Source: Cotesia glomerata (lineage: Eukaryota > Arthropoda > Insecta > Hymenoptera > Braconidae). From it: a stretch of DNA of 64,000 nucleotides. The notes beneath the pieces were generated by a model. The model had not been told where the DNA came from. It saw only the letters and a list, made by a program, of their open reading frames with translations, and ran no database searches. Numbering within the stretch: the first letter of the stretch is position 1; every line of letters begins with the position of its first letter. A program made the translations under genes and the position numbers. The DNA is taken from contig NC_058161.1 in the NCBI RefSeq assembly GCF_020080835.1, positions 21,565,603 through 21,629,602 on the forward strand. The letters run 5' to 3'. This document shows positions 36,257 to 47,706 of the stretch, piece after piece.

Positions 36257-36435
36257 TTTTTTATATTTTATCAGGGAACCGGTAAGAGGGGGGGGGGGGG
36301 CAAAGGAGGCATTTGAGAATATACTTAGTATTTAGCGACTTAAGGAAGTACGAGCGGTAGGCGGGGTGGGGATAGGTATCCACTCTAGCGTGGTAAGGGG
36401 AAAGCAGTAACCATATGATTTTTCTCAATATATAG

Positions 36436-39400
36436 GGGGTATTCCATGCCAAATCGACCACTTTTGACCCCGACCCTTTTCGATTTGGCCGAAAGTTTTC
36501 CATCCTTTTCTACCCTATAAAAAACGGTTCTCAGAATTTTTTTGAATTTTTTTACCTAACTCCAAAAAAGTTATGAATTTTTCAAAAAAATGGCTTTTTT
36601 ATTTTCAAATAGCCATAACTTTTTCAAAACTAAACATTTAGGTACCTTTTTTTTTTTTTAAAATTTTTGTTTTTAGATGTACTTTCCGATAAAAAATATT
36701 AAAAAATTTTTGTAAGTCAATACATATGGAATTTTTCAGTTTTTTGACAAAAATCAATGATTTTTCGAAGTTCGACATTTTTTTTTTTTAATTTTTTTTT
36801 TCTAAAATAAACTTTAATCAATTCCACAGTTATTCCTGTAGAACCCAGATTGGGCCGATTTCTCTTTCTATTTTTTTTATTCAATTGAAAAAAAATTGTT
36901 AAATTTTCAAAAATGGAAAAAAAATTTTTTTTCATAAATTTTATTTATATAATGAGATAAATACAATTCAACGATTTCACGGCATTATATTCACAATTTA
37001 GAGGCTTCATCGATGACTGTAATTAGTAAGATTCAAATTTTAATATATCAATTAGATCGATAAACTAGGGATAACAACTATCGACTTACCTATAGCCAGT
37101 AAACTAGATGCTATAAGCTAGTATGTTTTGATTAAAAGTGCGGCTTTTTCATTTTGAGATCTAAAACATAACCTATAAATCTTTTGTGCAATCTAGTGTT
37201 TTATAAAAGATTGTCATTACATTTGTTGTATAAATAAATAATTTCTCTAGTTTATAAGCGCTTTTTTAATTTGTCTTTATGGCGTCAAAAAAAGTATTTG
37301 ATCGGTGTTGTAATCCTTTTGAGTTGGAATCTCATTTTAAAAAAATTGGTTTACGTCCGGCGACTGATATTATGAAAGTAACGTTAGGATTAGATGATAA
37401 TTATTTATTGTGCAGTTCATGTCGAAAAAAAGCTTCAGAGTTAGTGAAGCAACAAACAAATGCTCGTAATGATCCTAGTGCTGATGTAAGTGACCGTGAA
37501 GACAACTATAGTGACAATAATGACAACAATGATCAGGCTGATAATGATAGTAATACAACTGCCACGGATCTCCCATTATCCTTATCATTCCGTAAGTTTT
37601 TTTAATTATTTATACGTTACTTGAATACATTTCTAGTAGCTATATGTTTCACTATTATTTTTTAAGGTTCCATGTCATTTGATAGCGAACCCAAAGCATC
37701 ACAATCAAGCTCAGGATCCCAAGTTAGCGCTGCAACTCAATTACCCGTAATAAACCATGCATTAGAATTGTTAAATCAATCACCGATTCCATCGAAGAAA
37801 TTGAATGATAATCAATTTTGAACAATAAAATAAATCGGATATCCGACATCTTGTAAAAAGTTTTGCTTTCTTCTTCAGATGAAGAATCGATTGATGACGA
37901 TGGTGAAAATTTTCGCTCTCTAATTAAAATGTTGTATGATAAATTCAACGATAAAGAAACTGATAAGTCTTTGAAAATACAAATTTTAACATTATTACCT
38001 GTAAAATGGAGTGAGAGACGTATTTGTGAAACTATGAATACATCAAGACATTTGTCAAGAGTAGCAAAAATTTGGTTGAAGAAACGGGTTTACTTTCTAC
38101 ACCTGAATCGAAATTAGGTATGGGTAGCGTAAAATCGATGTTTTAAATACACTTGAAAACTAAATTACTCAACATTTTTGTATAGGGAGGACAATTACTG
38201 ATCAGGTAAAATTAAAAGTTGAAAATTTTTACAACGATGATGAGTATAGTGCTCAAATGCCCGGTATGAAAGACTTTGTATCAATTCGAAGTGATGATGG
38301 TAATCGGATACACGTCCAAAAAGACTTATCCTGTCTAACTTAAAAGAATTATACCAATGTTTCTGTGAAATAAATCCTGCTGAGAGAATTGGATTTTCAA
38401 AATTCGCTTCTTTGCGACCAAAACATTGTGTGTTAGCAGGGGCAAGTGGAACACATACCATCTGCGTGTGTACGATTCATCAAAACGTGAAGTTAATGAT
38501 GCTTGGTAATTATCAAATTAATTAATAATTATAAATGCGTGAATTTTAAGTTTACTAAATTACTGTTATTTTAGGTGCAAATATTTATTCTTTGACAAGG
38601 AACACAGAAAAGCCCATTAAACACTACAGCGATTACTTGAGCATGATTATATGTGAAAATCCGTCTTTTCAGTGTTATTTAGGTGGATGTAAAAACTGTC
38701 CTGGGGTCGATGAGTTGAGTAAAATTTTACTAAAATGTTTTGAGGACCGGGAAATCGAGAATATTACATATAAATATTGGATATCAAAACCGAGAAGTAG
38801 TTTAGAAACTATTATTAAGCCTACAGAAGAATTTGTGGAAAAATTTTTGTAGTGAGTTAGAAATTCTTCTACCTCATTCGTTCATTGCTAAGGAGCAAGC
38901 CCAATTCTTGAAGACATTGAAAGAAACATTGAAACCAAACGAATACGTTATTATTTGTGATTTTGCAGAAAATTATGCCTTCGTAGTACAAAATGCGGCA
39001 GCTGGTTTTCACTGGAATAATAATCAGGCAACAGTTTTTCCAGTCGTTATTTATTATAAAGTAAATAACAAACTTGAACACAAAAGTTTAGTAATTATCT
39101 CAGATTCTAACAAACATGATGCCGTTGCTGTTCATGTTTTCATCGAAATAATAACTGATTACGTGAAAAGTCTTCCTGAACGTTGTAACAAGATTTATTA
39201 TTTTTCTGATAGAGCTCCTCAACAATTTAAAAACTTTAAAAACTTTGTAAATTTATATTACCACGAAGATGATTTTGATATTCCTGCTGAATGGCATTTT
39301 TTTGCGACTGCCCATGGGAAAGGTCCGTGTGATGGAATCGGTGGTATTCTCAAACGACTTGCAGCGAGAGCAAGTCTCCAACTCGCGGTAGACAAACAAA

Positions 39401-40278
39401 TAACGACACCAGAAGAACTTTTTGAATGGGCTTCTGCACCGGATAACTTGCCGAATATTATAGTGAAGTTTTCCCCAGAAGAAGATTATGACACAGCAGT
39501 AAATGATTTAAATGATCGATTTTTGAAAACGAAACCGATTACAGGAACTCAACAACTACATTGTATAATTCCGGACAAAAATGGTTGTTTACTAGTTAAA
39601 AACTTTTCGAATTCGAATGAACACAGAATTTGTAAAATATTTAAACGACAGAGAGAAAAGTAATTAATTTTAGCTGCATCAATTATTGATCTTACTAATT
39701 ACAGTCATCGATGAAGCCTCTAAATTGTGAATGTAATGCCGTAAAATCGTTGAATTGTATTTATCTCATTATATAAATAAAATTTATGAAAAAAAATTTT
39801 TTTTCCATTTTTGAAAATTTAACAATTTTTTTTTTCAATTGAATAAAAAAATAGAAAGAGAAATCGGCCCAATCTGCGATCTACGGGAGCATCTGTGCAA
39901 TCGATTAAAGTTTATTTTACAAAAACAGAATCAATAAAAAAAAATGTCGAACTGCGAAAAAGCATTGATATTTGTCAAAAAAGTGAGAAATACCATATGT
40001 ATTGCCTTACAAAAATTTTTAATATTTTTTATCGGAAAGTACATCTAAAAACAAAATTTTAAAAAAAGGTACCTAAATGTTTAGTTTTGACAAAGTTATG
40101 GCTATTTGAAAATAAAAAAGCCATTTTTTTGAAAAATTCATAACTTTTTTGGAGTTAGGTAAAAAAATTCAAAAAAATTCTGAGAACCGTTTTTTATAGG
40201 GTAGAAAAGGATGGAAAACTTTCGGCCAAATCGAAAAGGGTCGGGGTCAAAAGTGGTCGATTTGGCATGGAATACCCC
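36436..40278 (+). mobile_element. DNA transposon with ~595 bp terminal inverted repeats and ATAG duplication
   Basis: The left end GGGGTATTCCATGCCAAATC at 36436 is repeated inverted at 40278. The inverted similarity continues for about 595 bp on each side (36436-~37030 and ~39689-40278), down to ATTAGTAAGAT/ATCTTACTAAT. Both ends are bordered by ATAG (36432-36435 and 40279-40282), a 4 bp target duplication. The centre holds a decayed, intron-containing transposase-like gene. A 4 bp duplication occurs in Sola and some other superfamilies; the assignment is open. Very long inverted repeats are unusual for most cut-and-paste elements. Confidence 0.85.
37279..39663 (+). pseudogene. Transposase-like protein, multi-exon, frameshifted
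   Basis: Exon 1 (37279-37591, GTAAGT donor) encodes a Cys-rich head: FDRCCNPFELESHF then LLCSSCRKKASEL, followed by an acidic Asn/Asp-rich linker. Later pieces carry DEESIDDDGENF, WSERRICETM, FCEINPAERIGFSKFASLRP, GTHTICVCTIHQNVK and CENPSFQCYLGGCKNCPG. The last large frame (38833-39663) holds VIICDFAENYAFV, WNNNQATVFPVVIYY, IISDSNKHD, YYFSDRAPQQFKNFKNF and AEWHFFATAHGKGPCDGIGG. These acidic blocks look like a DDE/DDD catalytic core, an inference. At least three one-base shifts (near 38070, 38318 and 38845) and a stop near 37820 break it. Confidence 0.75.
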
Positions 40279-40682
40279 ATAGATATACATTTAACATTGG
40301 CTAATGGCGGGATTTATTTTTCTTTTAATTAATACACTTTAATTAGTCGGGCAAGTGTTAATTTTTTTGAATTAAATTTATCACTAATATATTTACTTTC
40401 ATCCATAAATTTTTTAAAAATATTCACCGACAGTTTTACGAGAAAAATACAGAAATGTATCAATGTTTGGAGGTTACCCCATAAGACCAATGTTAAATTG
40501 CTCAACTTTAAAGTTAATTATTTATTTAAATAATCGGGCAATCTCCTTCAAATTTTCAGAATTTGTTAAGACATATTTAAACTTCATATTAAAAAAAAAT
40601 CAAGCCTTTTATCAAAAGTTGTCTTGGTGCTCGTACTTCCTTAACTATGGAAATTTTCTTTTATCTAAAGTAAAGGTCAGAT

Positions 40683-40998
40683 TTAAGGTAGTTCTTTCCC
40701 AACCTATAGTTTATGTTACTGCTGTCTTCGTCACGCGCTAGTGTTGCCTCTCTTACGGGCTATTGCTCACGTGAAATTCTTAAAATTTCTTTAATACAAA
40801 AATAATAAAACTCGCGGTTTTCTCTCTCTTTTCCCATACCGCCTGTGTAAAAATGTCATTTTCAATTGCAATTATCTTCGGTTAGACGTGGTCAATCGTC
40901 TCTAAATTTTAACAGCGTGTGTATTATGTATTTAACTACTTCTATACGGAGTTTGGGAGATTTCTTGAATTTTTGCTTAAAGGGCCGAACTACCTTAA
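40683..40998. mobile_element. MITE with TTAA ends
   Basis: TTAAGGTAGTTC at 40683 and GAACTACCTTAA ending at 40998 are exact complements, with CCC and GGG following at the same distance. The ~316 bp element is non-coding and its ends resemble those of the element at 36340. Confidence 0.6.
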
Positions 40999-41179
40999 AA
41001 GCATCACAACAAAAAATTTATTGCGGGCAAAATGGGGTGCCCTCAAGATCTTTAAGATTTTTAGATAAAAAAAATTTTAAATTTTTATTCAAAGTAGAAC
41101 ATTTTTTCATTGAAAGAAAAAGTTCCACGAATAGGGGTTAAAGGTACCACTAATGGGGTCTTTTACCATTATCAATTCA

Positions 41180-41244
41180 ATGGAAATCAACCAAGTTGGA
41201 CCTTAACTTCGTTTATGCGGCCTTGATGCTGGTTTTATTGAAAG
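41180..41244 (+). pseudogene. Degenerate duplicate of SAM-gene exon 1
   Basis: From ATG at 41180 the sequence follows exon 1 of the SAM gene almost base for base: ATGGAAATCAACCAAGTTGG against ATGGATATTGATCAAGTTGG, then CTTCGTTTATGCGGCCTTGA against CTTCGTTCATGGGGCCTTGA. Its conceptual translation contains a stop (VGP-stop-LRL) and the donor site is lost. It lies inside the large intron of the same gene on the same strand. No duplicate of exon 2 was found after it. Confidence 0.75.
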
Positions 41245-42174
41245 TCATAATGATTATTAGTATTTGTTTGTAATTAATCGTACATGTTAAGAAAGATTCA
41301 AACATCGATAATTTTAAAAGTAAATTGTGATTTTTAAAATAATAATATTCAAATTTGATTATCTTTAATATTGATCTCCAAAAACTATAAAAAAGTTCGA
41401 TCAATCAGAAACTAGCTATTAGCATTTCATAGGCTTCTTGAACTTTTCATTCTATTGTAAATTTGGAATAGTTCTTATAAATTTCTTAGAAATAGTTCTT
41501 TGTAAATTTATAAGTTTTTCTAGAAAAAAATTAATACACAGTAAACTGAGGAAATTATGGAGAAACTCCTAGTTATTCTGGAGCAAGAAAAAATTTTCTT
41601 GGTTTAAGATAATTTAATTTCGTTTAAAAAATTTTTACTTCATTCAAAAAATTTTTAGATTTCCTTAATATTTACTTGATTTAAAAAAATTTACCCTATT
41701 CTTGTCTTCTTCTACTTGTTTGTTAGTATAAGTATCGTGAGTTCGAATTATGTGATTTTTGGTTCCGTTCAAGACAAAGATTACATTCGGTCGATCAATT
41801 AAAGTGATTTCGTAGAAAAATAAGAATAAAAGTGTTTTTTCGACTAAATAAAAACTTGTATGTAAAAAATATCTGTAAATTATAACTGCATAACATTTTC
41901 GTGATTATCTTATTAGAAATTGAAAACAGTTTTTAGCAACGATTTAGTTTTTATTGAAGATAATTCATTGCTCCAAAATAAGTATGAGTTCTCAATTCAC
42001 TTGGAAGAATTATATTCGAGCGTTATATGTTTGAAACATATTTCGCTTCAAAATTTTTGAGTTCAAAATGGTGGTTAAATCATTCATAAAATGTTTTAAA
42101 AGCTTTTTAAGAAAAAATATTTCTTGACTAAATGCTCTGGGTATCCCATTTTGCCCCCCGTCCTTTCCCTAATA
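41245..42174. other. AT-rich intronic sequence, nothing recognised
   Basis: No open frame of note and no inverted-repeat ends found. Confidence 0.5.
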
Positions 42175-42470
42175 CATTTTAAACGGTTTTTTCGATCAAC
42201 TCTAAAAAATAATCAGCTCTTAACATCAAAAAACCACGTCAATTGCTACCAGTCCGCTCAATACCGGTTCATTCGTTCTTGAGTTATCGTTGACGAAAGA
42301 AAACCGAGAAAAGTGAGCTCGCAGTGCTCAAAATCATACAAAAGCTATTTCTTTGAGCTCGAAGAGCTTAAAAACATCATAAGTGCAATTTTAAGCGTTT
42401 AGGTATGGAATTAGCGGGAAGTTGCAGGGATAGCTTTCAGGGTCAACTGTTTTTCTAATTTTTTTTTTAA
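42175..42470 (-). repeat. GAGCTC-box repeat family, partial copy 2
   Basis: The reverse complement contains CCTGCAACTTCCCGCTAA, a GAGCTCGAAG block, GTTTTCTTTCGTCAACGATA and GACGTGGTTTTTTGATG. All are in the order seen in the copy at 46.05 kb, although one central segment is missing. No (AC)n is attached. Confidence 0.7.
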
Positions 42471-42856
42471 ATTTTATTTAAAATTATTTTTAGTTCATTC
42501 AATTTCTTACAAATAATCTCTTATGAAGTTTTTATATTTTTTAGAATTGTGAGTTATTCGATTTTTAATGCAAACTATCATTAAAATTTGCTCAATTTGA
42601 ACTAAAATGTAATTACTGCTTGATTTCTACAGGGTTTAAGATTCGATTTTGTTAATGAAAGACTAAAAAATAATAGGTGGATCCAATTTTTTTGATCGGC
42701 TGTATTAAATTTGACGTCTTTTTAGTAGATTTCATAGAAATCTAACTATTGCATTGGTCCTCATGACGGAACTTTTGAAAAATTTTGCTAAATTTCGACT
42801 CAGCTCGTCAAGTGAATTCAGAAAATGCATATGGTTCAAAAGATTATATATGTATG

Positions 42857-42894
42857 TATTTATATATATATTTATATATATATATATATATATT
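42857..42894. repeat. (TA)n tract left of the LTR-like block
   Basis: TATA-type repeats directly next to TGTGATG. They match the (TA)n on the other side of the block at 45057. Confidence 0.9.
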
Positions 42895-45056
42895 GTGATG
42901 CCTTTTCCGGCACTGGCGTCGACAGGGCCGGATCAGGTCACCCAAAAAAAAATTGGCTTACCTGGTTCGTATATTTGGTTGGGCGCCAGGAACTCAATGT
43001 TCCACGGGTCGATCTGGCGGTGGATCTTCGTGGGCGGCGGGTCGGTGTTGAAGAGATTCAAAAATCGAATCACGGCAATCGACGAACAAAGAAATCGAAA
43101 TGGGACGATAGGATCGGTTAATCAGAGCAACAACAATTAAAAAAAATAATTGAGGCGTGCAATTCTAATCCAACAACGGTTTATTCAACAACAAATATAT
43201 ACTGTCGGCAATGTCGCATTAATAACAAAAATTATTTAACGCAAAAATAATTCTAACGCAAGACTAGTGCTAACGCAATGATTCGACATTTCAAAATAAA
43301 CCAAATTCTAGAAAGAAATTCGAGTAACCAAAAATAAAAATTACAAAGCCCTTTCTTTCAAACAAAATAAATAAAATGTCGGTTCGCCAAAATGCTTCAA
43401 CAAATTTCGAAACGAATAAATAATTCAACTCGCAAAATTTATTCAAAATTTCAAAACAAATAATTAATTCAATTCGCAGAATTTATTCGAATTGTCAAAA
43501 CAAATACTTAATTCAATTCGCAAAATTTATTCAAAATTTCAAAACAAATAATTAATTCAATTCGCAACATTTATTCAAAATTTCAAAACAAATAATTAAT
43601 TCAACTCGCCAAATTTATTCAAAAAATTTTTAAAAGGAAATAATTATTCCAATCGCAAAATTTTATTAAAAATTTCAATCGCAAAATTTTATCAAAAATT
43701 TCAATTGCCAAATCTAATAACAAAATCTCAATCGCAAATCTTTATCAAAAATCGCAACAGCAAAATTTATCTACGAAGTCTTCTCTTTTTTTTTTTTTAT
43801 TAAAAAAAAATATAATAATTTCAATCGCAAAATTCAACCAATAATTTCAATCGCAAAAACCTAATAAAGATCTCAAAATTATCCAAAATAATTCAAATCG
43901 TCAAATGGTTCAACAATGACAAGAAAAAAAACAAATTATGCGAAGTATTCGAATTCGTCAACTTATTTTACAAAGCACTTTACTAAGCCGCTTTGTCGGG
44001 TATTTGAAGCTCGAGGTAGGTAAACAGTACTTATAATCCCGACCAAAAATTCCACACACACAAACACGTGACTCAACGGTACCGTGCCGCAGAGTGTCGT
44101 CACTAAGCTTCAAAAATACCGCACGGAATTTCTTTAATTCCGTGCAACTCGAATTATAAACAAATTATTTTAACACGACGAAATTCGCGGTGATGACACC
44201 CTGGGGCTAATAAAGACAGCGACCAGACTTACCCTGCAGCTATCGTAGACGTCTCGGGCGATGCTGACCAAGTAGACGAAGTTGGCGGCAAAACTGACGG
44301 AAGAGCGTCGATATCTCGGCGATGGCGTGTCCGGGGTCGTAGTGTCCAAAACAATTCAGCGAAATATTTCACAATAATGTACACAATCGTACTCACGTCA
44401 GCGACAAATTTATAAAAAAACTCAACAGCAAAAATAATCAAAATAGAACGGCACGATGCCACAGTCACGGCGTCCAGATCAGAATTCCTTGCTAATCTGG
44501 CTGCCTCCTCGGCAACCCAAGCTCTTTTTTTTTCGGTTCGTTCCAAAAACTCGCATCCAATCAGCTCACAGCTTCTTCTAGCCGGCCGTTGTATTCCGGG
44601 ATGCATCCAGTATTCCGTTGCGATCGATGATTGGTCGATACTTCGATTAGTGATCAGCCTCGTGTTCAGATGGCGCCTTGCATACTTGTTGTTGGTCGCT
44701 CTCCGTCGTCATTGGTCCGTTCAAATTTTCTCGTCGTTCTATCCTCGCGGCCAGATGTCACGTTGATCGTCGATGGCTCGTAGAAATTCGCGGGTCGTCT
44801 GATCGCTATAGTCTTGTCTCACTCACTCATGCATTCAACAATAGTTCACACTCATTCCGGTATTCTTTTTATTTGAATTTTTAATTTAAATTCGGCGCGT
44901 TTTCTTTTACTAATTTTACCTCGAGCTTGTCATTCTGATCGGGAGGCTGCTTGGGGCGACACAGGCGCGTCGAATCTCTGCTTTTCCTCAGCTTAGCCAA
45001 CCTAATAATTTTAAAACTCGGAATTTCAAATTTTAGAAAATTTTCTCATGTCACAA
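42895..45056. mobile_element. LTR-like block (possible solo LTR), TGTGA...TCACA, in (TA)n
   Basis: A ~2.16 kb block starts TGTGATGCCTTTTCCGG and ends CTCATGTCACA, with (TA)n on both sides, as expected for a TG...CA LTR inserted into a (TA)n tract. The GC-rich first 200 bp (GGCACTGGCGTCGACAGGG) resembles insect Gypsy LTR starts. No gag or pol is present. A 125-codon frame on the minus strand (44606-44229) has no recognisable domain. The length is large for an LTR, so it might instead be a rearranged element. Confidence 0.45.
43420..43640. repeat. ~44 bp minisatellite within the LTR-like block
   Basis: TTCAA(C/T)TCGCAAAATTTATTC recurs at about 43423, 43468, 43512, 43556 and 43600. Looser copies (CAATCGCAAAATTT) extend to 43860. 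Confidence 0.85.
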
Positions 45057-45058
45057 TA

Positions 45059-45137
<79 letters not shown>

Positions 45138-45139
45138 GG
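45057..45139. repeat. (TA)n tract right of the LTR-like block
   Basis: About 40 TA units with one or two interruptions, directly following TCACA. Confidence 0.95.
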
Positions 45140-45255
45140 GATATAACGCGGCTTGTCAGGACGATAGCGTCGCGAATTTACCACGGATCTCTACCAAACT
45201 CAACATACTTATTCTACCGATAAATACCAAAGTCAAGTTCAAAGATGAGCTTAAT

Positions 45256-45795
45256 CGGTCAAGTATTTTAGAAATACGAGGATTCAAAATTTTGAAAATC
45301 ATAAAAATTCATATTTTCTCACTTTTTTACTCGAATAACTTTTGAATGGGATAACATTGAAATTCTGTGAAATGCATCTGAAAGCTCTTTAAATGAGCTT
45401 CAATTTCAGTACCATATCATATGTGTAGTCGTAAAATTTCTTAGAAATACCGGGATTTCAAAATTTCGGAAATCATAAAAATTCATATTTCTTCACTTTC
45501 TTACTCGAATAACTTTTGAATGGGATAACTTATTAAAATTCTGTAAAATGCATCTGAAAGCTCTTCAAATAAGCTTTAATTTAAGTACCATATCATATGT
45601 GTAGTCGTAAAATTTTTTAGAAATGCCTGGATTTAGAAATTTTCAAAATTATAAAAATTCATATTTTTTCACTTATTAACCCGAATAACTTTGGAATGGG
45701 ATAACTTATTGAATCTCTGTAAATTGCATCCGAAAGCTCTTTAAATAAGCTTCAATTTGAGTACCATATCATATATGTAGTCTTAAAATTATGCC
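45256..45795. repeat. ~175 bp tandem repeat, three copies
   Basis: GAATGGGATAAC occurs at 45343, 45519 and 45694, spaced 176 and 175 bp. Each unit also has ATCATAAAAATTCATATTT, GAAAGCTCTT and GTACCATATCATAT in the same order. Non-coding. Confidence 0.9.
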
Positions 45796-46049
45796 CTATT
45801 GTGCTATACCAATTATGAAATTTGCTGTTGCACTGGTTATTAGTCGATTCTATAGAAATCAGTTCTTTAAACTGATTCAAAAAATCCACATGGTTTAAAA
45901 GTTTATATATATATATAAGATTTTTTTTTTTGTATATCCTAGCAGTTTTTTTTTATTGTTATGAAATCTACTTCCATTTCGGCTGCCGAATGGCCTTTTT
46001 TTTTATTACAATATTGCAAAGCATACAATAATTCAAACAAAAAAATGAG

Positions 46050-46720
46050 GAAAACAGTTGACCCTGAAGGCCATCCCTGCAACTTCCCGCTAATTCTATA
46101 CCTGGGCGCTTCAAATTGCATGTATGACGTTTTTGAGCTCTTTCAGCTCAAAAATACAATTTATATGTTGTTTTGAGCTCTCCGAGCTCAAAGAGACAAC
46201 TTTTCTATACTTTTTAGCTCTTTGAGCTCGAAAGTCTGATAGAAGTTTGATAAAACACTATTTTTTAAGTTTTCAAATCGCAATAACTTTTGAATGAATA
46301 AACTGATTTTCACGCGGTTGGCAGCATTCGACGCAGTTTTTAAGCCGCATAAAGAATCTTAGTTTAAATTGATCAAACTAGAAATTTCAGAGAAATTCCG
46401 AAAAAACACTTTTTTGGGTTTTCTTTCCTGCATGATATCTCTCGAACGAACCAATCGATTTTGGCCGGATTAGCGGCGATCGACGTGGTTTTTCGAGGTT
46501 TAGAGCTGATTAGTTTTGAAGTTGATCGATATAGTCGCTTGAAAGTTATTCCAAGAAAACCACTTTAAAAAAAAATTTATTTCACAGTTTTTTTTCGATT
46601 TTTCGAAATCAATCGGTTCAAATTATATTCCAAATGTAAGTTTGGACAAGCCCTTTTAAATGGCGCCAACCGCGATGAAATCGGTTGAACCGTTTAAAAG
46701 TTATAGGAGGTTTACATACT
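46050..46720 (+). repeat. GAGCTC-box repeat family, copy 3, left part
   Basis: Begins near CCCTGCAACTTCCCGCTAA, then a series of short inverted GAGCTC blocks. It continues through CGCGGTTGGCAGCATTCGAC and TCGAACGAACCAATCGATTT to AACCGTTTAAAAGTTATA and an (AC)n. The right part of the same copy resumes at 48964, after retrotransposon D. Alignment to 58350-59110 by eye is continuous. Confidence 0.8.
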
Positions 46721-46731
46721 CACACACACAC

Positions 46732-46826
<95 letters not shown>
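46721..46826. repeat. (AC)n microsatellite left of element D
   Basis: About 52 AC units with one GC interruption, joining directly to the truncated 5' end of D. Confidence 0.98.
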
Positions 46827-46829
<3 letters not shown>

Positions 46830-47706
46830 CGCCGGAAAAAAAGAGGTGACTGAATGGCAGAAGGTCCAATCCAAGAAAGAGAAGAAGGAGCAAGCGAGAG
46901 AGCGGTTACCAAAACAACCGGTGAACAAATCTCGGCCGGAGCCTAAGCGGGAAAAACCGCGAAAATTCACCAAACCAGATGCCTTAATTATTCGACCCGT
47001 TGAGAAGGCAAAATATGCCGAGATACTGCGTCGGATTAAAAAAGATGTCCTACCAGATCAGACCCGTGACGTCGTTGACAAGGTTCAAAAGACGAATGAT
47101 GGGAATATGCTCATTACGCTTTCCAGAAAGACCGCAGACAAAGGACAAGCTTTGCTGAAGACCATCAAGAGCATCCTCAAAGAAGAAGCGCAAGTCATCT
47201 GTAAAGGCCCAGAGGAACAGCTTGAAATCCGGGACATTGACGACGAAACAACTAAAGACGATGTCCGGAAGGCCTTACAAGAGGCAGCTGGAAATGACTA
47301 TGAAATACCTGAAGATGTCATTAAAATTCGTCCGGCCTACAGAGGTACTCAAACTGCTTCGGTACGATTGCCAGCAGCAATAGTGCAGAAGATACTTGGA
47401 AAGACAGGCAAAATAAGGATTGGCTGGGTAAATTGCCGTGTCAGAGCAATTAAGACACCATTACGATGCTATAAGTGCTGGCACTTTGGGCACACTACTG
47501 CCCAATGTAAAAGCGAAGTCGACCGATCTGGGCTTTGCATCAAATGTGGGCAAACAGGTCATCAAGCTGCTCAATGCCAAAATAAAGTGAAATGTGCGTT
47601 ATGTGCGGAAAAACCTGGCTCTCAGGACACTGCTCACCGGTCTGGTTCTGGCCGATGTCCAGTCTTCCAAGAAGCACTCCAGAAGTTGACAAATAAACGA
47701 ACATGA
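46827..47706 (+). pseudogene. ORF1 of element D, 5' truncated
   Basis: Open from the truncation point to TGA at 47704-47706. The open frame even reads back into the (AC)n as Thr-His repeats, which is fortuitous. The R1-type core is present (KYAEILRRIKKDV, MLITLSRKTADKGQ, IGWVNCRVRA), with knuckles CYKCWHFGHTTAQC and CIKCGQTGHQAAQC and a final CALC. It lacks the ORF1 start and N-terminal third and overlaps ORF2 as ATGA. Confidence 0.87.

Larger units (their letters stand above)
36340..40644. mobile_element. TTAA-flanked element interrupted by a 3.84 kb transposon
   Basis: TTAAGGAAGTACGAGC at 36340 and its exact complement ending TTAA at 40644 form 16 bp terminal repeats that include a TTAA target. 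Removing the inserted 3.84 kb transposon leaves an element of about 460 bp. TTAA targets are used by piggyBac and Kolobok families. A relative with similar ends lies at 40683-40998. Non-coding. Confidence 0.65.

Noticed and set aside
42970..42995. TGGCGCCCAAC-like primer-binding site on the minus strand
   Set aside because: Only ~95 bp separate it from the block end and no LTR end (CA) precedes it; the plus-strand reading as an LTR start fits better.
44229..44606. 125-codon minus-strand frame in the LTR-like block
   Set aside because: No recognisable domain and no conservation evidence; it probably arises from the GC-rich LTR end.
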